The notes under the pieces: generated by a model
The model's input: only the letters and a program-made list of their open reading frames with translations
Told to the model about the DNA's origin: nothing
The model's database searches: none
Program-made: the position numbers and the translations under genes
In this document: positions 54,442 through 64,000 of the stretch, one piece after another
Layout: every line of letters begins with the position of its first letter
Numbering within the stretch: the stretch's first letter is position 1
Assembly: GCF_000012825.1 (NCBI RefSeq)
Contig: NC_009614.1
Span: 1,550,001 to 1,614,000 of the forward strand
Reading direction: 5' to 3'
DNA length: 64,000 bases
Source: Phocaeicola vulgatus ATCC 8482
Lineage (GTDB): Bacteria; Bacteroidota; Bacteroidia; Bacteroidales; Bacteroidaceae

Positions 54442-55734
54442 ATGAATTTTGTAGAAGAATTAACATGGCGTGGAATGGTGCACACAATGATGCCGGGCAC
54501 CGAAGAGTTATTGGCTAAAGAACAAGTGACAGCTTATCTGGGTATTGACCCTACGGCTGATTCTCTGCATATCGGCCACTTGTGTGGTGTGATGATGCTA
54601 CGTCATTTCCAGCGTTGCGGTCATAAGCCGTTGGCATTGGTGGGCGGCGCGACCGGTATGATCGGTGACCCTTCCGGCAAATCGCAGGAGCGCAATTTGC
54701 TGACCGAGGAAACATTGCGTCATAATGTGGCTTGCATCAAGAAACAGCTGGCTAAGTTCCTTGACTTTGAGAGCGATGCTCCCAACAAAGCCGAATTGGT
54801 GAATAACTATGACTGGATGAAGGATTTTACTTTCCTGGACTTTGCCCGTGAGGTAGGGAAGCACATTACAGTGAATTATATGATGGCTAAGGATTCTGTA
54901 CAGAAACGTTTGAACGGTGAGGCGCGTGACGGTTTGTCATTTACAGAATTTACTTACCAGTTGTTGCAGGGATACGATTTCTTGCATCTTTATGAAACAA
55001 AGGGCTGCAAACTTCAGATGGGTGGTTCGGATCAATGGGGTAATATCACTACCGGGGCCGAGCTGATTCGTCGTACCAATGGCGGTGAAGTGTTTGCATT
55101 GACTTGTCCGTTGATTACAAAGGCCGATGGTGGTAAGTTCGGTAAGACTGAGTCTGGTAATATTTGGTTGGACCCCCGTTATACTTCTCCTTACAAGTTC
55201 TATCAGTTTTGGTTGAATGTAAGTGACGAGGATGCCGCACGTTATATAAAGATTTTCACTTCGCTGAGTCAGGAAGAAGTGGAAGCATTGACAGCAGAAC
55301 ATGCTGAAGCTCCGCACTTGCGTGTATTGCAGAAGCGTCTGGCTAAGGAAGTAACTGTGATGGTTCATTCGGAAGAAGATTACAATGCTGCTGTTGAGGC
55401 ATCGGGCATCCTGTTTGGTAACGCCACTTCCGAAGCGTTGAAAAAGCTGGATGAAGACACGTTGCTGGCAGTGTTCGAAGGTGTTCCTCAGTTTGAGGTG
55501 TCACGAGATGCATTGGCCGAAGGTGTGAAGGCAGTAGACTTGTTCGTTGATAATGCCGCTGTTTTCGCTTCTAAAGGTGAGATGCGTAAGCTTGTACAGG
55601 GCGGTGGCGTTTCATTGAACAAGGAGAAATTAAGTGCCTTTGACCAGGTGATTACGACTGCTGACCTGCTGGATGAAAAATACCTGCTGGTTCAGCGCGG
55701 AAAGAAGAACTATTATCTGGTGATTGCCAAATAA
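54442..55734 (+). CDS. tyrS: Tyrosyl-tRNA synthetase
   Basis: Class I aminoacyl-tRNA synthetase of 430 residues that charges tRNA-Tyr. HIGH motif at residues 43-46 ([10 protein letters not shown]), [17 protein letters not shown], the tyrosine pocket [29 protein letters not shown], and the KMSKS-equivalent [11 protein letters not shown]-terminal S4-like RNA-binding domain (about 360-428) has [23 protein letters not shown] and [10 protein letters not shown]. Full length, with its own promoter. Terminator after the gene is shared with the convergent S41 gene. Confidence 0.97.
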
Positions 55735-55788
55735 GAAAAAAGAGAACTTCTTTTATAAATAAAAAGGGGATATTCAGTAAATGTCCCT

Positions 55789-55843
55789 ACAAACAAAAAC
55801 CGGAAGAAGAAAACCTGTTGTTTCTCCTTCCGGTTTTGTTTGT
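55789..55843. terminator. Bidirectional terminator between tyrS and the S41 gene
   Basis: Left arm ACAAACAAAAACCGGAAG (55789-55806) and right arm CTTCCGGTTTTGTTTGT (55827-55843) pair over 17 positions with a one-base bulge; T-rich on the right, A-rich on the left. Confidence 0.88.
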
Positions 55844-55858
55844 ATCTTTTCTTTCGTC

Positions 55859-58800
55859 TTATTTTCCGTCTATCTCTTTCAACAGCTCGTCTACCGCAGC
55901 TTTCAATTGTGTGTCTTCACCTTTCACTACTGTTTCCGGTGAATTGGCCACTTTGATATCCGGCTCTAATTGTGAATTTTCCAGATAACTTCCATCCGGC
56001 AAGCGATAGCCGATAACAGGAATGCCGAATACCAGTGTCGGATCCTGCAATGTTTCCCAAGATACGCTGGTCATGGTTCCCGGTACAGGCATACCTACCA
56101 GTTTGCCTATTTTTTGATGGCTGTATACCCACGGAGTGCCGTGTGCGTTACTGTAGTTGGCTTCACACTGCACCATGATACTCGGCTTGTTCCAACGGCG
56201 GCTGGGCATATCGCAAGCTTCACGTCCGCGAACTACCTGTGTAAAGTATTTCTTTCCGCTGAACAGGATCTCAATATCCTCGTGCAAACGTCCTCCGCCA
56301 TTGAAACGGGTATCGATGACGATACCTTCACGGTTATTGTACTTGCCCAGAATATCCGAATAAACGGAACGGAAGCTGTCATCTCCCATGGATTCAATGT
56401 GCACATATCCCAAACGGCCGTTCGACCATTTGTCTACATCGGCTGCCCGTTGTTTTACCCAGCGTGCATAGAGCAGATCGCTCATTACACCATTGCTGAC
56501 AGGAACAACTACTTCTTCCCAACGTTCTTTGGTCTGCGGGTTATAGAGCGTAACCAGTGTTTTCTTTCTGGCTTTACCGTTCAGCAGAACAGAGTAATCG
56601 CTTTCGGGAGTGATTTCCTGACCGTCGATCTTTTCAATGATATTTCCGGCCTTCACTTTGGAACGGGCGTGGTCGAAGGGGCCTTTTTCCACTACTTCAG
56701 AAATCAGCAGACCTTTGCCGTTATGATTCCAGTCATACAGTAATCCTAAGGTAGCGGTGGCATCTCCTTTCAGTTGCGGACGGAAACGTCCTCCGGTATG
56801 TGAAACGTTCAGTTCACCCAGATATTCGCTCAGTAATTCCGCAAAGTCATAATTATTATCGATATGCGGCAGGAACTTGCGATAGGCTTTGGTCATGGCA
56901 TCCCAGTCTATTCCGTGCATGTTCAGGTTGTAGAAGCGTTTCTGTTCTTGTTTGTATACATGGTTGAACATATAGTCACGTTCGGCTGCGAGGTCCATTT
57001 TCACGTGGGCTTGATAGCTGATGGGCTTCAAACTTTCAGAATCAGTACCCATTTTCTGCATCGTGTTACTGCCTAGCAAAAACAAGTTCTTTCCATCCTT
57101 GTCCATTTCCATGTTGGCCCATCCGGCATCCATTTTATGGAGTAACTTGGTATCTTTCTTGCGCAGATTCATTTTCCACAGGTCATAGCCGCCTTCAAAG
57201 GCAGAGAGGTAATATAAGGTCTCGCCGTCTTTGGTGATAATGGCGCTCCCCAAATCGGAAGAGTTGGGAGTAAGGCGTACGATGCGGTCCTCTATGTTGT
57301 TCAGTTCCACCACAATGTCCTTTACTTTTTCTTCTTTCTTCTCTTCGGATTTTTCTTTGTTATCACCTTTCTTTTTATCGTTTTTCTTGGCTTCGGTTGT
57401 GTTCTTTTGTTCTTTTTCCAGTTCTTTCTGCAATTCGTAATCTTCTTTGCTCAGGCGGAATTTGTCGTATGCATCCTGGTTCATAAATACCAGCATCACA
57501 TCGTTCAGTGATCCCCATGAGGCATGGGCACGCATACCATAACGCTCGGTAATGAATAAAATGGCATTACCATCCAGTACCCAGCGGGGGGAGCCACTGG
57601 TATAGCCGCTATTGGTCAGATTGATAATTTTTCCTCCTTGTGCACTTACCATACCTATATCGGAATATGGATCATGCCGGTTTCCGATAAATTCCAATGT
57701 GAACCATTTGCCGTCCGGCGACCATGAATAGTCAAAGCCACCGCCGGTACTGAACCAGGTGGAACCGTCAGTGACCTGACGTACCTTTTTGGTTTCCAGA
57801 TTAATCACCATCAACCGGTTACGGTCTTCTATAAAGGCAAGTTCCTTCCCGTCCGGTGAGAATTGCGGATAGGTACGTTCTGTCTTGTCCGAAGGCAGGA
57901 GTACTTCTTCTTCAATGGCAGTCGCATTGGGGAAGTTGGCTTCCTCCTTACGTGCAATCTTGGCCATGTAAAGTTCCCAGTTTCCGTTGCGTTCACTGGC
58001 GTACGCCAAAGTACGGTTGTCCGGTGAGAAAGTAAGTCCTGCTTCACGGGCAGGGGTATGTGTGATTTGCTTGGTGGTATTATAATCGGCGGAAGTGACG
58101 AATACTTCACCTCGTACAATGAAAGCAACTTGTTTGCCGTCCGGTGATACGGTAGCTGAGGTTGCTCCGTTACTGAAATTCAGATCCGCTATTGTATTTT
58201 GGTCATCACGGATGATATCGATTTTGACTTTCTGCGGTTTATCTCCTTGTTTTTGAGTGTATATTTCTCCATCATACGTATAACAGAGAGTGCCGTTGCT
58301 GCCCATTGACAGGAAGCGGACCGGATGGGTCTTGAAATGGGTGACCGTTTTCAATGATTGAGGACTACTTATCGGAAAGGAATATACGTTGAATGTACTT
58401 CCGTCTCGTTCGCTCAGGAAATAAACGGTTTGCCCGTCGGGCGCAAATACAGGGTTACGGTCTTCGCCTGCATGGGCGGTCAGGTTGGTATGCTTGCCGT
58501 TTTCCGAATCATATAACCATACGTCACGGGTGATGGACGAGGTGTGGTGTTTGCGCCATTCGTCTTCAAAACCTTTGCGGTCTTGGTAGAGAAATGTTTT
58601 TCCTGATTTGTCAAAGCAGACCATTTCTGCGGGAGTACCCAGCACTTGTTCGGTACGTCCGCCGGTTACCGGGACTTTGTATAGTTCTGTCATGGCCGAG
58701 GTAGGGAACAAGGCACTGTTGGCAGGGTCTTGGATAGAGGCCGAGAACAGGATATAGTTGCCGTCGGTGGTGAAGGTTGACGGTATTTCGGAAGCCGAAT

Positions 58801-59113
58801 GGGTGGTAAGACGCCGGGCTGCTCCGCCATCGGCCGACATGACGAACAGGTCGAAATTGCCATTGCGGTCACTGGCGAAGGCAATCTGTTTACTATCCGG
58901 TGACCAGATGGGGCTGCACTCGTATGAGGCTTGTGTAGTGAGTTGGGTGGCAGTTCCTCCGTTGGCGGGTACTTTATAGATGTCTCCTTTATAACAGAAT
59001 GCAATTTCCGTGCCGTCGGGGGAAATTTGCACGTCACGCAGCCATAAAGGTGTAGCTGCATAACTGCTTGCTGCAACAAAGCTTAAAGCAAGGCAAGTTA
59101 GAAGTTTTTTCAT
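55859..59113 (-). CDS. Tricorn-like S41 family protein, nucleophile position changed
   Basis: Predicted periplasmic protein of 1084 residues and paralogue of 10722-13946: signal peptide (MKKLLTCLALSFVAASSYAA), PD40 beta-propeller blades with many SPDG motifs, PDZ domain (about 845-905, VKAGNIIEKIDGQEI) and S41 core. A Lys/Glu-rich insert (about 555-600, EKEQKNTTEAKKNDKKKG) lies between propeller and C1 region. The His of the active site is kept in NVSHTGG. Where the paralogue has YSASDGD with the presumed nucleophile Ser, this protein reads YSNAHGT, giving Ala990; S988 is conserved but sits two residues earlier. It may be inactive or use a different Ser. Promoter on the minus strand: TTTG (59168-59165), 18 bases, TAACTTTG (59146-59139). 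Confidence 0.88.
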   Translation of the reverse strand: MKKLLTCLALSFVAASSYAATPLWLRDVQISPDGTEIAFCYKGDIYKVPANGGTATQLTTQASYECSPIWSPDSKQIAFASDRNGNFDLFVMSADGGAARRLTTHSASEIPSTFTTDGNYILFSASIQDPANSALFPTSAMTELYKVPVTGGRTEQVLGTPAEMVCFDKSGKTFLYQDRKGFEDEWRKHHTSSITRDVWLYDSENGKHTNLTAHAGEDRNPVFAPDGQTVYFLSERDGSTFNVYSFPISSPQSLKTVTHFKTHPVRFLSMGSNGTLCYTYDGEIYTQKQGDKPQKVKIDIIRDDQNTIADLNFSNGATSATVSPDGKQVAFIVRGEVFVTSADYNTTKQITHTPAREAGLTFSPDNRTLAYASERNGNWELYMAKIARKEEANFPNATAIEEEVLLPSDKTERTYPQFSPDGKELAFIEDRNRLMVINLETKKVRQVTDGSTWFSTGGGFDYSWSPDGKWFTLEFIGNRHDPYSDIGMVSAQGGKIINLTNSGYTSGSPRWVLDGNAILFITERYGMRAHASWGSLNDVMLVFMNQDAYDKFRLSKEDYELQKELEKEQKNTTEAKKNDKKKGDNKEKSEEKKEEKVKDIVVELNNIEDRIVRLTPNSSDLGSAIITKDGETLYYLSAFEGGYDLWKMNLRKKDTKLLHKMDAGWANMEMDKDGKNLFLLGSNTMQKMGTDSESLKPISYQAHVKMDLAAERDYMFNHVYKQEQKRFYNLNMHGIDWDAMTKAYRKFLPHIDNNYDFAELLSEYLGELNVSHTGGRFRPQLKGDATATLGLLYDWNHNGKGLLISEVVEKGPFDHARSKVKAGNIIEKIDGQEITPESDYSVLLNGKARKKTLVTLYNPQTKERWEEVVVPVSNGVMSDLLYARWVKQRAADVDKWSNGRLGYVHIESMGDDSFRSVYSDILGKYNNREGIVIDTRFNGGGRLHEDIEILFSGKKYFTQVVRGREACDMPSRRWNKPSIMVQCEANYSNAHGTPWVYSHQKIGKLVGMPVPGTMTSVSWETLQDPTLVFGIPVIGYRLPDGSYLENSQLEPDIKVANSPETVVKGEDTQLKAAVDELLKEIDGK

Positions 59114-59138
59114 GTATTTATTTCTTTTAGTTTGTACG

Positions 59139-59168
59139 CAAAGTTAAGCATTTGCACTTTATTGCAAA
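59139..59168 (-). promoter_or_regulatory. Promoter of the second S41 gene
   Basis: TTTG and TAACTTTG with an 18-base spacer on the minus strand, back to back with the tRNA promoter. Confidence 0.55.
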
Positions 59169-59184
59169 AAAAAGTGCGAAAATA

Positions 59185-59217
59185 TTTGGAATATATTGCA
59201 GGAAAAACGTATCTTTG
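59185..59217 (+). promoter_or_regulatory. tRNA-Gln promoter
   Basis: TTTG (59185-59188), 21 bases, TATCTTTG (59210-59217): the best match to the Bacteroides consensus in this window. Confidence 0.82.
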
Positions 59218-59247
59218 CACCGCTTTCTAAGGAAAGCACATAATGAT

Positions 59248-59318
59248 TGGACTATGGTGTAATGGTAGCACAACAGGTTTTGGTTCTGTTTGTCCAAGTT
59301 CGAATCTTGGTAGTCCAA
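59248..59318 (+). tRNA. tRNA-Gln (anticodon TTG)
   Basis: Acceptor stem TGGACTA/TAGTCCA, D arm with AATGGTAG, anticodon stem ACAGG/TCTGT (one G-U pair) around loop TTTTGGT with anticodon TTG, and T arm CCAAG-TTCGAAT-CTTGG. The 3' CCA is not encoded and must be added. It has its own promoter and terminator. Confidence 0.95.
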
Positions 59319-59341
59319 CAGTTTTCAATCCGAAATGAAAC

Positions 59342-59376
59342 AAAAGCCCGTTAAACATACAGTTTGACGGGCTTTT
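59342..59376 (+). terminator. Terminator of tRNA-Gln
   Basis: AAAAGCCCGTTAAAC (59342-59356) pairs with GTTTGACGGGCTTTT (59362-59376) with one wobble, and the T-run follows directly. Confidence 0.9.
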
Positions 59377-59447
59377 TCGTATCGGATCATATCCTTTAAT
59401 ATAGTCAATACAAGGAGCAGCAGTAAAAAAACAATCGATGCCGTTAA

Positions 59448-59954
59448 TTAGCGGCTTAGCACATTTACAATTTCCACCACATACATCTTGTGAAAACCAC
59501 CGTGTGATTCCCCATACCATCGGTCCGTAATGCTCTTGTCGATAAAGTTTCCGGGCTTGATCAGATCGGCATACAGTTTCTTGCATTCAAAAGTCAACCG
59601 CGCCTGCTCAAAAGTGATGCTTCCGTTCTCGGTGAACAAGGGCGATAGTCCTGTCGCTTTTACTTTATCCATGTCACGTCCCGATTTGGAACCGCATATC
59701 TTATGTATTTCTTTATGCTCTTCACCTAGAAAAGAGAGAGTGAGATAGTCATTTTGCTCTATAAAGTCGAATGTATAACGCTCGGGGCGGATAAAGATAA
59801 AGGCTACCGGACGGTTCCATAGAAATCCTGCACCTCCCCAGTTTGCCGTCATGGTGTTGAATTTGTCTTTGGTACCGGCGGTTACCAACATCCATTCCTT
59901 GCTGATTGTCTCAAACAGATTGTCAGTCAGTTCGTTTACTTTTATTTCTTTCAT
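59448..59954 (-). CDS. Flavin reductase-like domain protein
   Basis: Protein of 168 residues with a flavin-reductase-like (split-barrel) fold: FETISKEWMLVTAGTKDKFNTMTANWGGAGFLWNRPVAFIFIRPERYT binds FMN, followed by NDYLTLSFLGEEHKEI and HKMYVVEIVNVL. The group includes FMN-binding reductases of the DIM6/NTAB type, supplying reduced flavin or reducing small molecules. The substrate is unknown. It is transcribed divergently from mutS; -7 element TATCTTTG on the minus strand at 59985-59978. Confidence 0.85.
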   Translation of the reverse strand: MKEIKVNELTDNLFETISKEWMLVTAGTKDKFNTMTANWGGAGFLWNRPVAFIFIRPERYTFDFIEQNDYLTLSFLGEEHKEIHKICGSKSGRDMDKVKATGLSPLFTENGSITFEQARLTFECKKLYADLIKPGNFIDKSITDRWYGESHGGFHKMYVVEIVNVLSR

Positions 59955-60028
59955 TGTTTCCGTATTTTTAGCTAGTACAAAGATATAATTTTTTTCTTTT
60001 ACTGTTTCAGATTAAATTTGCTAATTAT

Positions 60029-60036
60029 TATCTTTG
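60029..60036 (+). promoter_or_regulatory. -7 element of the mutS promoter
   Basis: TATCTTTG with TTTC at 60005-60008 (20-base spacer). It covers the TTG at 60034, which therefore cannot start mutS. Confidence 0.6.
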
Positions 60037-60072
60037 CGAGAAATATTAATTAAAAAAAGAAAGGACGATACA

Positions 60073-62685
60073 GTGGCAAATGATGTAGTTTTAACCCCGA
60101 TGATGAAGCAGTTTTTTGAGTTGAAGGCAAAGCATCCCGATGCGATTATGCTATTCAGGTGCGGGGATTTTTATGAAACTTATTCAGAAGACGCTATTGT
60201 TGCCTCAGAGATTTTGGGTATTACGCTGACCAAGCGGGCCAATGGACAGGCAAAGAGCGTAGAAATGGCCGGCTTTCCTTTCCATGCATTGGACACGTAT
60301 TTGCCCAAGCTGGTACGTGCCGGCAAGCGGGTGGCCATTTGTGACCAATTGGAAGATCCCAAGATGACCAAGAAACTGGTAAAGCGCGGTATCACCGAAT
60401 TGGTGACTCCGGGTGTAGCCATCAATGACAATGTTCTTTCGTACAAAGAAAATAATTTTCTGGCTGCCGTTCATTTTGGGAAAGCCAGTTGTGGTGTGGC
60501 CTTCCTTGATATCTCTACCGGTGAGTTCCTTACCGCAGAGGGGCCTTTTGACTATATAGACAAGTTGTTAAATAATTTCGCCCCCAAAGAGGTGCTTTTC
60601 GAACGTGGTAAACGGGGGATGTTTGAAGGAAATTTCGGAAGCAAGTTCTTTACTTTTGAGTTGGATGACTGGGTGTTTAATGAAAGTTCCTCACGCGAGA
60701 AGCTGTTGAAGCACTTTGAGACCAAGAACTTAAAAGGTTTCGGGGTGGAGCACCTTAAGAATGGTATTGTAGCTTCGGGAGCTATTTTGCAATACCTCAA
60801 TATGACGCAGCATTATCAGATCGGCCATATAACTTCTCTTTCCCGTATAGAGGAAGACCGTTATGTGCGGCTGGATAAATTCACGGTACGGAGCTTGGAA
60901 CTCATAGGTAGCATGAATGAGGGCGGAACCAGTCTGCTGGATGTGATCGACCGCACTATCAGCCCTATGGGAGCCCGTTTGCTAAAACGCTGGGTAGTCT
61001 TTCCGTTGAAAGATGAGAAGCCTGTCAATGAGCGTCTGGATGTAGTGGAATACTTCTTCCGCGAGCCGGATTTCAAAGAGTTCATAGAAGAGAAACTACA
61101 TCTGATAGGAGATTTGGAACGTATTGTTTCGAAAGCTGCCGTAGGACGAATCTCTCCACGCGAGGTGGTGCAACTTAAAGTAGCTTTGCAAGCCATCGAG
61201 CCGATTAAGAATGCCTGTTTGAATGCGGATAACGGGAGTCTCCGCCGTATTGGGGAACAACTGAATTTATGTCTGTCTATCCGTGAAAAAATAGCGAAAG
61301 AGGTTAAGAATGATCCTCCTTTGCTGGTGAATAAAGGCGGTGTGATAGCAGACGGGGTGAATGCGGAACTGGACGAACTGCGGCAGATAGCTTTTTCCGG
61401 CAAGGATTATCTGCTCAAAGTACAGCAACGTGAAAGTGAGCTGACCGGCATTCCCAGCTTGAAAATTGCTTATAACAATGTGTTCGGTTACTATATTGAG
61501 GTGCGTAACACGCATAAGGACAAGGTACCTGCCGACTGGATCCGTAAACAGACGCTGGTGAATGCGGAACGCTATATTACTCAGGAACTGAAAGAATACG
61601 AAGAAAAGATCTTGGGGGCCGAAGATAAGATTTTAGTGCTTGAAACAAAGCTCTATAACGAATTGGTGGTCGCTTTGGCAGAGTTTATTCCAGCCATTCA
61701 GATTAATGCCAGTCAGATTGCCCGATTGGATTGTCTGCTGGCTTTTGCCAATGTGGCGAAAGAGAACAATTATATCCGTCCTGTTGTGGAGGACAGTGAG
61801 GTGATTGACATCAGGCAAGGCCGTCATCCTGTCATCGAGAAGCAGCTTCCGGTAGGGGAGAAGTATATTGCCAATGATGTCTTTCTGGACTCGGAAACCC
61901 AGCAAATCATTATCATTACCGGTCCCAATATGGCGGGTAAGTCGGCTTTGCTACGCCAGACTGCGCTGATTACCTTGTTGGCGCAGATGGGTAGTTTTGT
62001 TCCTGCCGAAAGTGCGCGGATCGGTATGGTGGATAAAATATTCACCCGTGTGGGAGCCAGCGATAACATTTCTGTGGGCGAATCTACCTTTATGGTTGAA
62101 ATGAATGAGGCGGCAAATATTTTGAACAACCTCTCTAGCCGCAGTTTGGTGCTGTTTGATGAGTTGGGACGGGGAACCTCCACTTATGATGGTATTTCCA
62201 TTGCTTGGGCTATTGTGGAGCATATTCACGAGCATCCTAAAGCCAAGGCACGTACGTTGTTTGCCACTCATTATCATGAGTTGAACGAGATGGAGAAATC
62301 TTTCAAGCGCATCAAGAATTACAATGTATCTGTGAAGGAGATAGATAATAAAGTGATTTTTCTGCGCAAACTGGAACGTGGCGGCAGCGAACATTCTTTC
62401 GGTATTCATGTGGCAAAGATGGCAGGTATGCCGAAAAGCATCGTGAAGCGTGCCAATGATATTCTGCATCAACTGGAAACGGACAACCGCCAGCAGGGCA
62501 TTGCCAAGCCTACGGCTGAGATAGCGTCCGGCCGGAGCGGAATGCAGCTCAGCTTCTTCCAGTTGGATGATCCGGTATTGAGTCAGATACGGGATGAGAT
62601 TCTGAATTTGGATGTCAATAATCTGACCCCTCTTGAAGCATTGAATAAACTGAATGATATCAAGAAGATAGTAAAAGGCAAATAA
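60073..62685 (+). CDS. mutS: DNA mismatch repair protein MutS
   Basis: Protein of 870 residues if translated from GTG 60073 ([36 protein letters not shown]); the frame opens at TTG 60034 but that codon is in the -7 element. MutS recognises mismatches and starts repair. The mismatch-binding domain I carries the F-x-E motif in GDFYETY-type context ([16 protein letters not shown]), the lever and clamp domains follow, and the ATPase has [13 protein letters not shown] (Walker A), [26 protein letters not shown] (Walker B) and FATHYHEL. The C-terminal helix-turn-helix and dimerisation part is present ([11 protein letters not shown]). Full length and apparently intact. Confidence 0.96.
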   Translation: MANDVVLTPMMKQFFELKAKHPDAIMLFRCGDFYETYSEDAIVASEILGITLTKRANGQAKSVEMAGFPFHALDTYLPKLVRAGKRVAICDQLEDPKMTKKLVKRGITELVTPGVAINDNVLSYKENNFLAAVHFGKASCGVAFLDISTGEFLTAEGPFDYIDKLLNNFAPKEVLFERGKRGMFEGNFGSKFFTFELDDWVFNESSSREKLLKHFETKNLKGFGVEHLKNGIVASGAILQYLNMTQHYQIGHITSLSRIEEDRYVRLDKFTVRSLELIGSMNEGGTSLLDVIDRTISPMGARLLKRWVVFPLKDEKPVNERLDVVEYFFREPDFKEFIEEKLHLIGDLERIVSKAAVGRISPREVVQLKVALQAIEPIKNACLNADNGSLRRIGEQLNLCLSIREKIAKEVKNDPPLLVNKGGVIADGVNAELDELRQIAFSGKDYLLKVQQRESELTGIPSLKIAYNNVFGYYIEVRNTHKDKVPADWIRKQTLVNAERYITQELKEYEEKILGAEDKILVLETKLYNELVVALAEFIPAIQINASQIARLDCLLAFANVAKENNYIRPVVEDSEVIDIRQGRHPVIEKQLPVGEKYIANDVFLDSETQQIIIITGPNMAGKSALLRQTALITLLAQMGSFVPAESARIGMVDKIFTRVGASDNISVGESTFMVEMNEAANILNNLSSRSLVLFDELGRGTSTYDGISIAWAIVEHIHEHPKAKARTLFATHYHELNEMEKSFKRIKNYNVSVKEIDNKVIFLRKLERGGSEHSFGIHVAKMAGMPKSIVKRANDILHQLETDNRQQGIAKPTAEIASGRSGMQLSFFQLDDPVLSQIRDEILNLDVNNLTPLEALNKLNDIKKIVKGK

Positions 62686-62734
62686 ATGCCTTCATTTTTC
62701 ATTAACCGTTAATTACTAACCATTAATCATTATC

Positions 62735-64000
62735 ATGAAACACTTACTAACCTTATGGATGTTGGCCTTGTGTCTGTGTGTTTCGGCCAAGGAAACATGT
62801 CCGAAAGTAATTCCCGCCCTGCAAGAGTGGAAGGGGGGAAGTGGAAAACTCGTATTGCCTGCTGAAGGCAGTATTGTTGTAGCTCCTGCCGATGAGGCGG
62901 CACTGAAAAGTGTGGCGACTGTGCTGGCACAGGACTTGAAAGATCTGTTGGATTGGAACTACACCATTAGGACCGGGAAACCGGGAAAGAATGATATTTA
63001 TCTTTCATTGATGAAACCCGACAAACAATTGGGAAAGGAAGGGTATGTGCTGACTGCCGGACGCTATGCCGGTATTGAAGCACCGGCTCGTCAGGGAGTC
63101 TTTTGGGGAACCCGGAGTTTGTTGCAGATTCTTTATAATGAAAAAGGACAGTTGCCCAAAGGAGTTGCCCGTGACTGGCCGCAATATCCCAGTCGTGGCT
63201 TCATGCTGGATGTGGGCCGTAAGTTCTTCACAATGGATTTCCTGCGGCAATATGTCAAAATACTATCGTTCTATAAACTGAATGAATTCCAGATTCATCT
63301 CAATGACAATGGTTTTGTACAGTTCTTTGATAACGACTGGAACAAGACCTATGCTGCTTTCCGCCTGGAGAGTGAGCGTTTTCCGGGGCTGACCGCCAAG
63401 GATGGTTCTTATACCAAGAAAGAATTCACCGACCTGCAACGTCTGGGCATGGAATATGGTGTGAATGTGATTCCGGAGATTGATATTCCGGCTCATTCAT
63501 TGGCCTTTACACATTATAAACCCGAGATAGGCAGTGATAAATATGGAATGGATCATTTGGATTTGTACAAGGAGGAAACCTATCGTTTTGTAGATTCTTT
63601 GCTGGATGAGTATCTTTCTGGTGAGAAACCGGTTTTCATAGGTCCCGACGTACATATCGGTACAGACGAGTACAATGCCAAGGAAGCTGAGAAATTCCGC
63701 TATTTTACAGACCGGTATCTGAAGTATGTAGAGAAATACGGGAAGAATGTCCGTATGTGGGGAGCACTGCGCTGGTTGAAAGGAAACATTCCGGTGAAAG
63801 CGGATAATGTAACTATTAATGCCTGGTCATACGATTGGATTGATCCTAATGCTTCTTTGAAAGACGGATATAAGATTATCAATACGTGTGATGCTTATCT
63901 TTATATTGTTCCGGCTGCCGGATATTATCGTGATTTCCTGGACACGAAATGGCTGTATGAGCAATGGCGTGTGGGTAAAGTGAATCCTAAGGAAGAGTTG
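62735..64000 (+). CDS. GH20 beta-N-acetylhexosaminidase, 3' end outside window
   Basis: The frame is open from ATG 62735 to the right edge (422 codons). Signal peptide MKHLLTLWMLALCLCVSA, then a GH20b-like N-terminal domain (about 30-145, LQEWKGGSGKLVLPAEGSIVV) and the GH20 barrel: SRGFMLDVGRKFFTMDFLRQYVKILSFYKLNEFQIHLNDNG, VIPEIDIPAHSLAF, and the catalytic pair D311-E312 in HIGTDEYN. In GH20 the substrate N-acetyl group helps catalysis and Glu is the acid/base. Such enzymes in gut Bacteroidales trim terminal GlcNAc or GalNAc from host glycans. It follows mutS by 49 bases, probably with its own promoter. Confidence 0.92.
   Translation, partial: MKHLLTLWMLALCLCVSAKETCPKVIPALQEWKGGSGKLVLPAEGSIVVAPADEAALKSVATVLAQDLKDLLDWNYTIRTGKPGKNDIYLSLMKPDKQLGKEGYVLTAGRYAGIEAPARQGVFWGTRSLLQILYNEKGQLPKGVARDWPQYPSRGFMLDVGRKFFTMDFLRQYVKILSFYKLNEFQIHLNDNGFVQFFDNDWNKTYAAFRLESERFPGLTAKDGSYTKKEFTDLQRLGMEYGVNVIPEIDIPAHSLAFTHYKPEIGSDKYGMDHLDLYKEETYRFVDSLLDEYLSGEKPVFIGPDVHIGTDEYNAKEAEKFRYFTDRYLKYVEKYGKNVRMWGALRWLKGNIPVKADNVTINAWSYDWIDPNASLKDGYKIINTCDAYLYIVPAAGYYRDFLDTKWLYEQWRVGKVNPKEEL

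Overview
The window reads as a chromosomal segment of a gut Bacteroidales bacterium, most likely Bacteroides/Phocaeicola. The signs are SusC/SusD pairs, a hybrid two-component regulator, an ECF sigma/FecR anti-sigma pair feeding an STN-type SusC, lipoprotein-rich glycoside hydrolases and sulfatases, and promoters of the Bacteroides type (TTTG about 19-22 bases before TAnnTTTG) in front of many genes. No species call can be proved from the sequence alone.

Layout. (1) 1-10655: a polysaccharide utilisation locus (PUL) with an HTCS regulator (cut by the left edge), a secreted GH2 enzyme and a SusC/SusD pair, closed by a terminator shared with a convergent tricorn-like S41 protease (10722-13946). 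(2) 14125-24500: a second PUL with a different control logic: ECF sigma factor, FecR-type anti-sigma factor, SusC with an STN signalling domain, SusD and two Ser-type sulfatases; a sulfated, probably host-derived glycan is the likely substrate. (3) 24757-31100: an ABC-F ATPase with a structured leader, a GH3 lipoprotein, a family I CoA-transferase and a small membrane protein. (4) 31438-38701: housekeeping genes miaB, an FKBP isomerase, a PspC-domain protein, a methyltransferase, then ftsX - DUF3098 - uppP - truB - queA - folK in one tight run.

(5) 38788-45752 is an AT-rich accessory island and the most unusual part. A four-gene minus-strand operon encodes a DUF3244 protein, an unrecognised lipoprotein, a secreted protein that aligns by eye with domains 1-3 of the cholesterol-dependent cytolysins but ends before the cholesterol-binding domain 4, and a second small lipoprotein whose frame is broken right after the start codon. 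Upstream lies a membrane-anchored TPR/HTH regulator. An intact IS66 element (perfect 26-bp ends, 8-bp target duplication) has inserted between this regulator and an array of four palindromic sites spaced exactly 22 bp apart.

(6) 45753-64000: an acyltransferase, an EEP-family hydrolase, a DHA2-type MFS exporter, metK behind a probable SAM-II riboswitch, a LOG-family protein, DUF4271, hemD, rnpA, yidD, a TatD-type hydrolase, tyrS, a second tricorn-like S41 protein whose nucleophile position appears changed, tRNA-Gln, a flavin reductase-like protein, mutS, and the start of a GH20 hexosaminidase cut by the right edge.

All family calls come from reading motifs and comparing with remembered family sequences; no database search was run.
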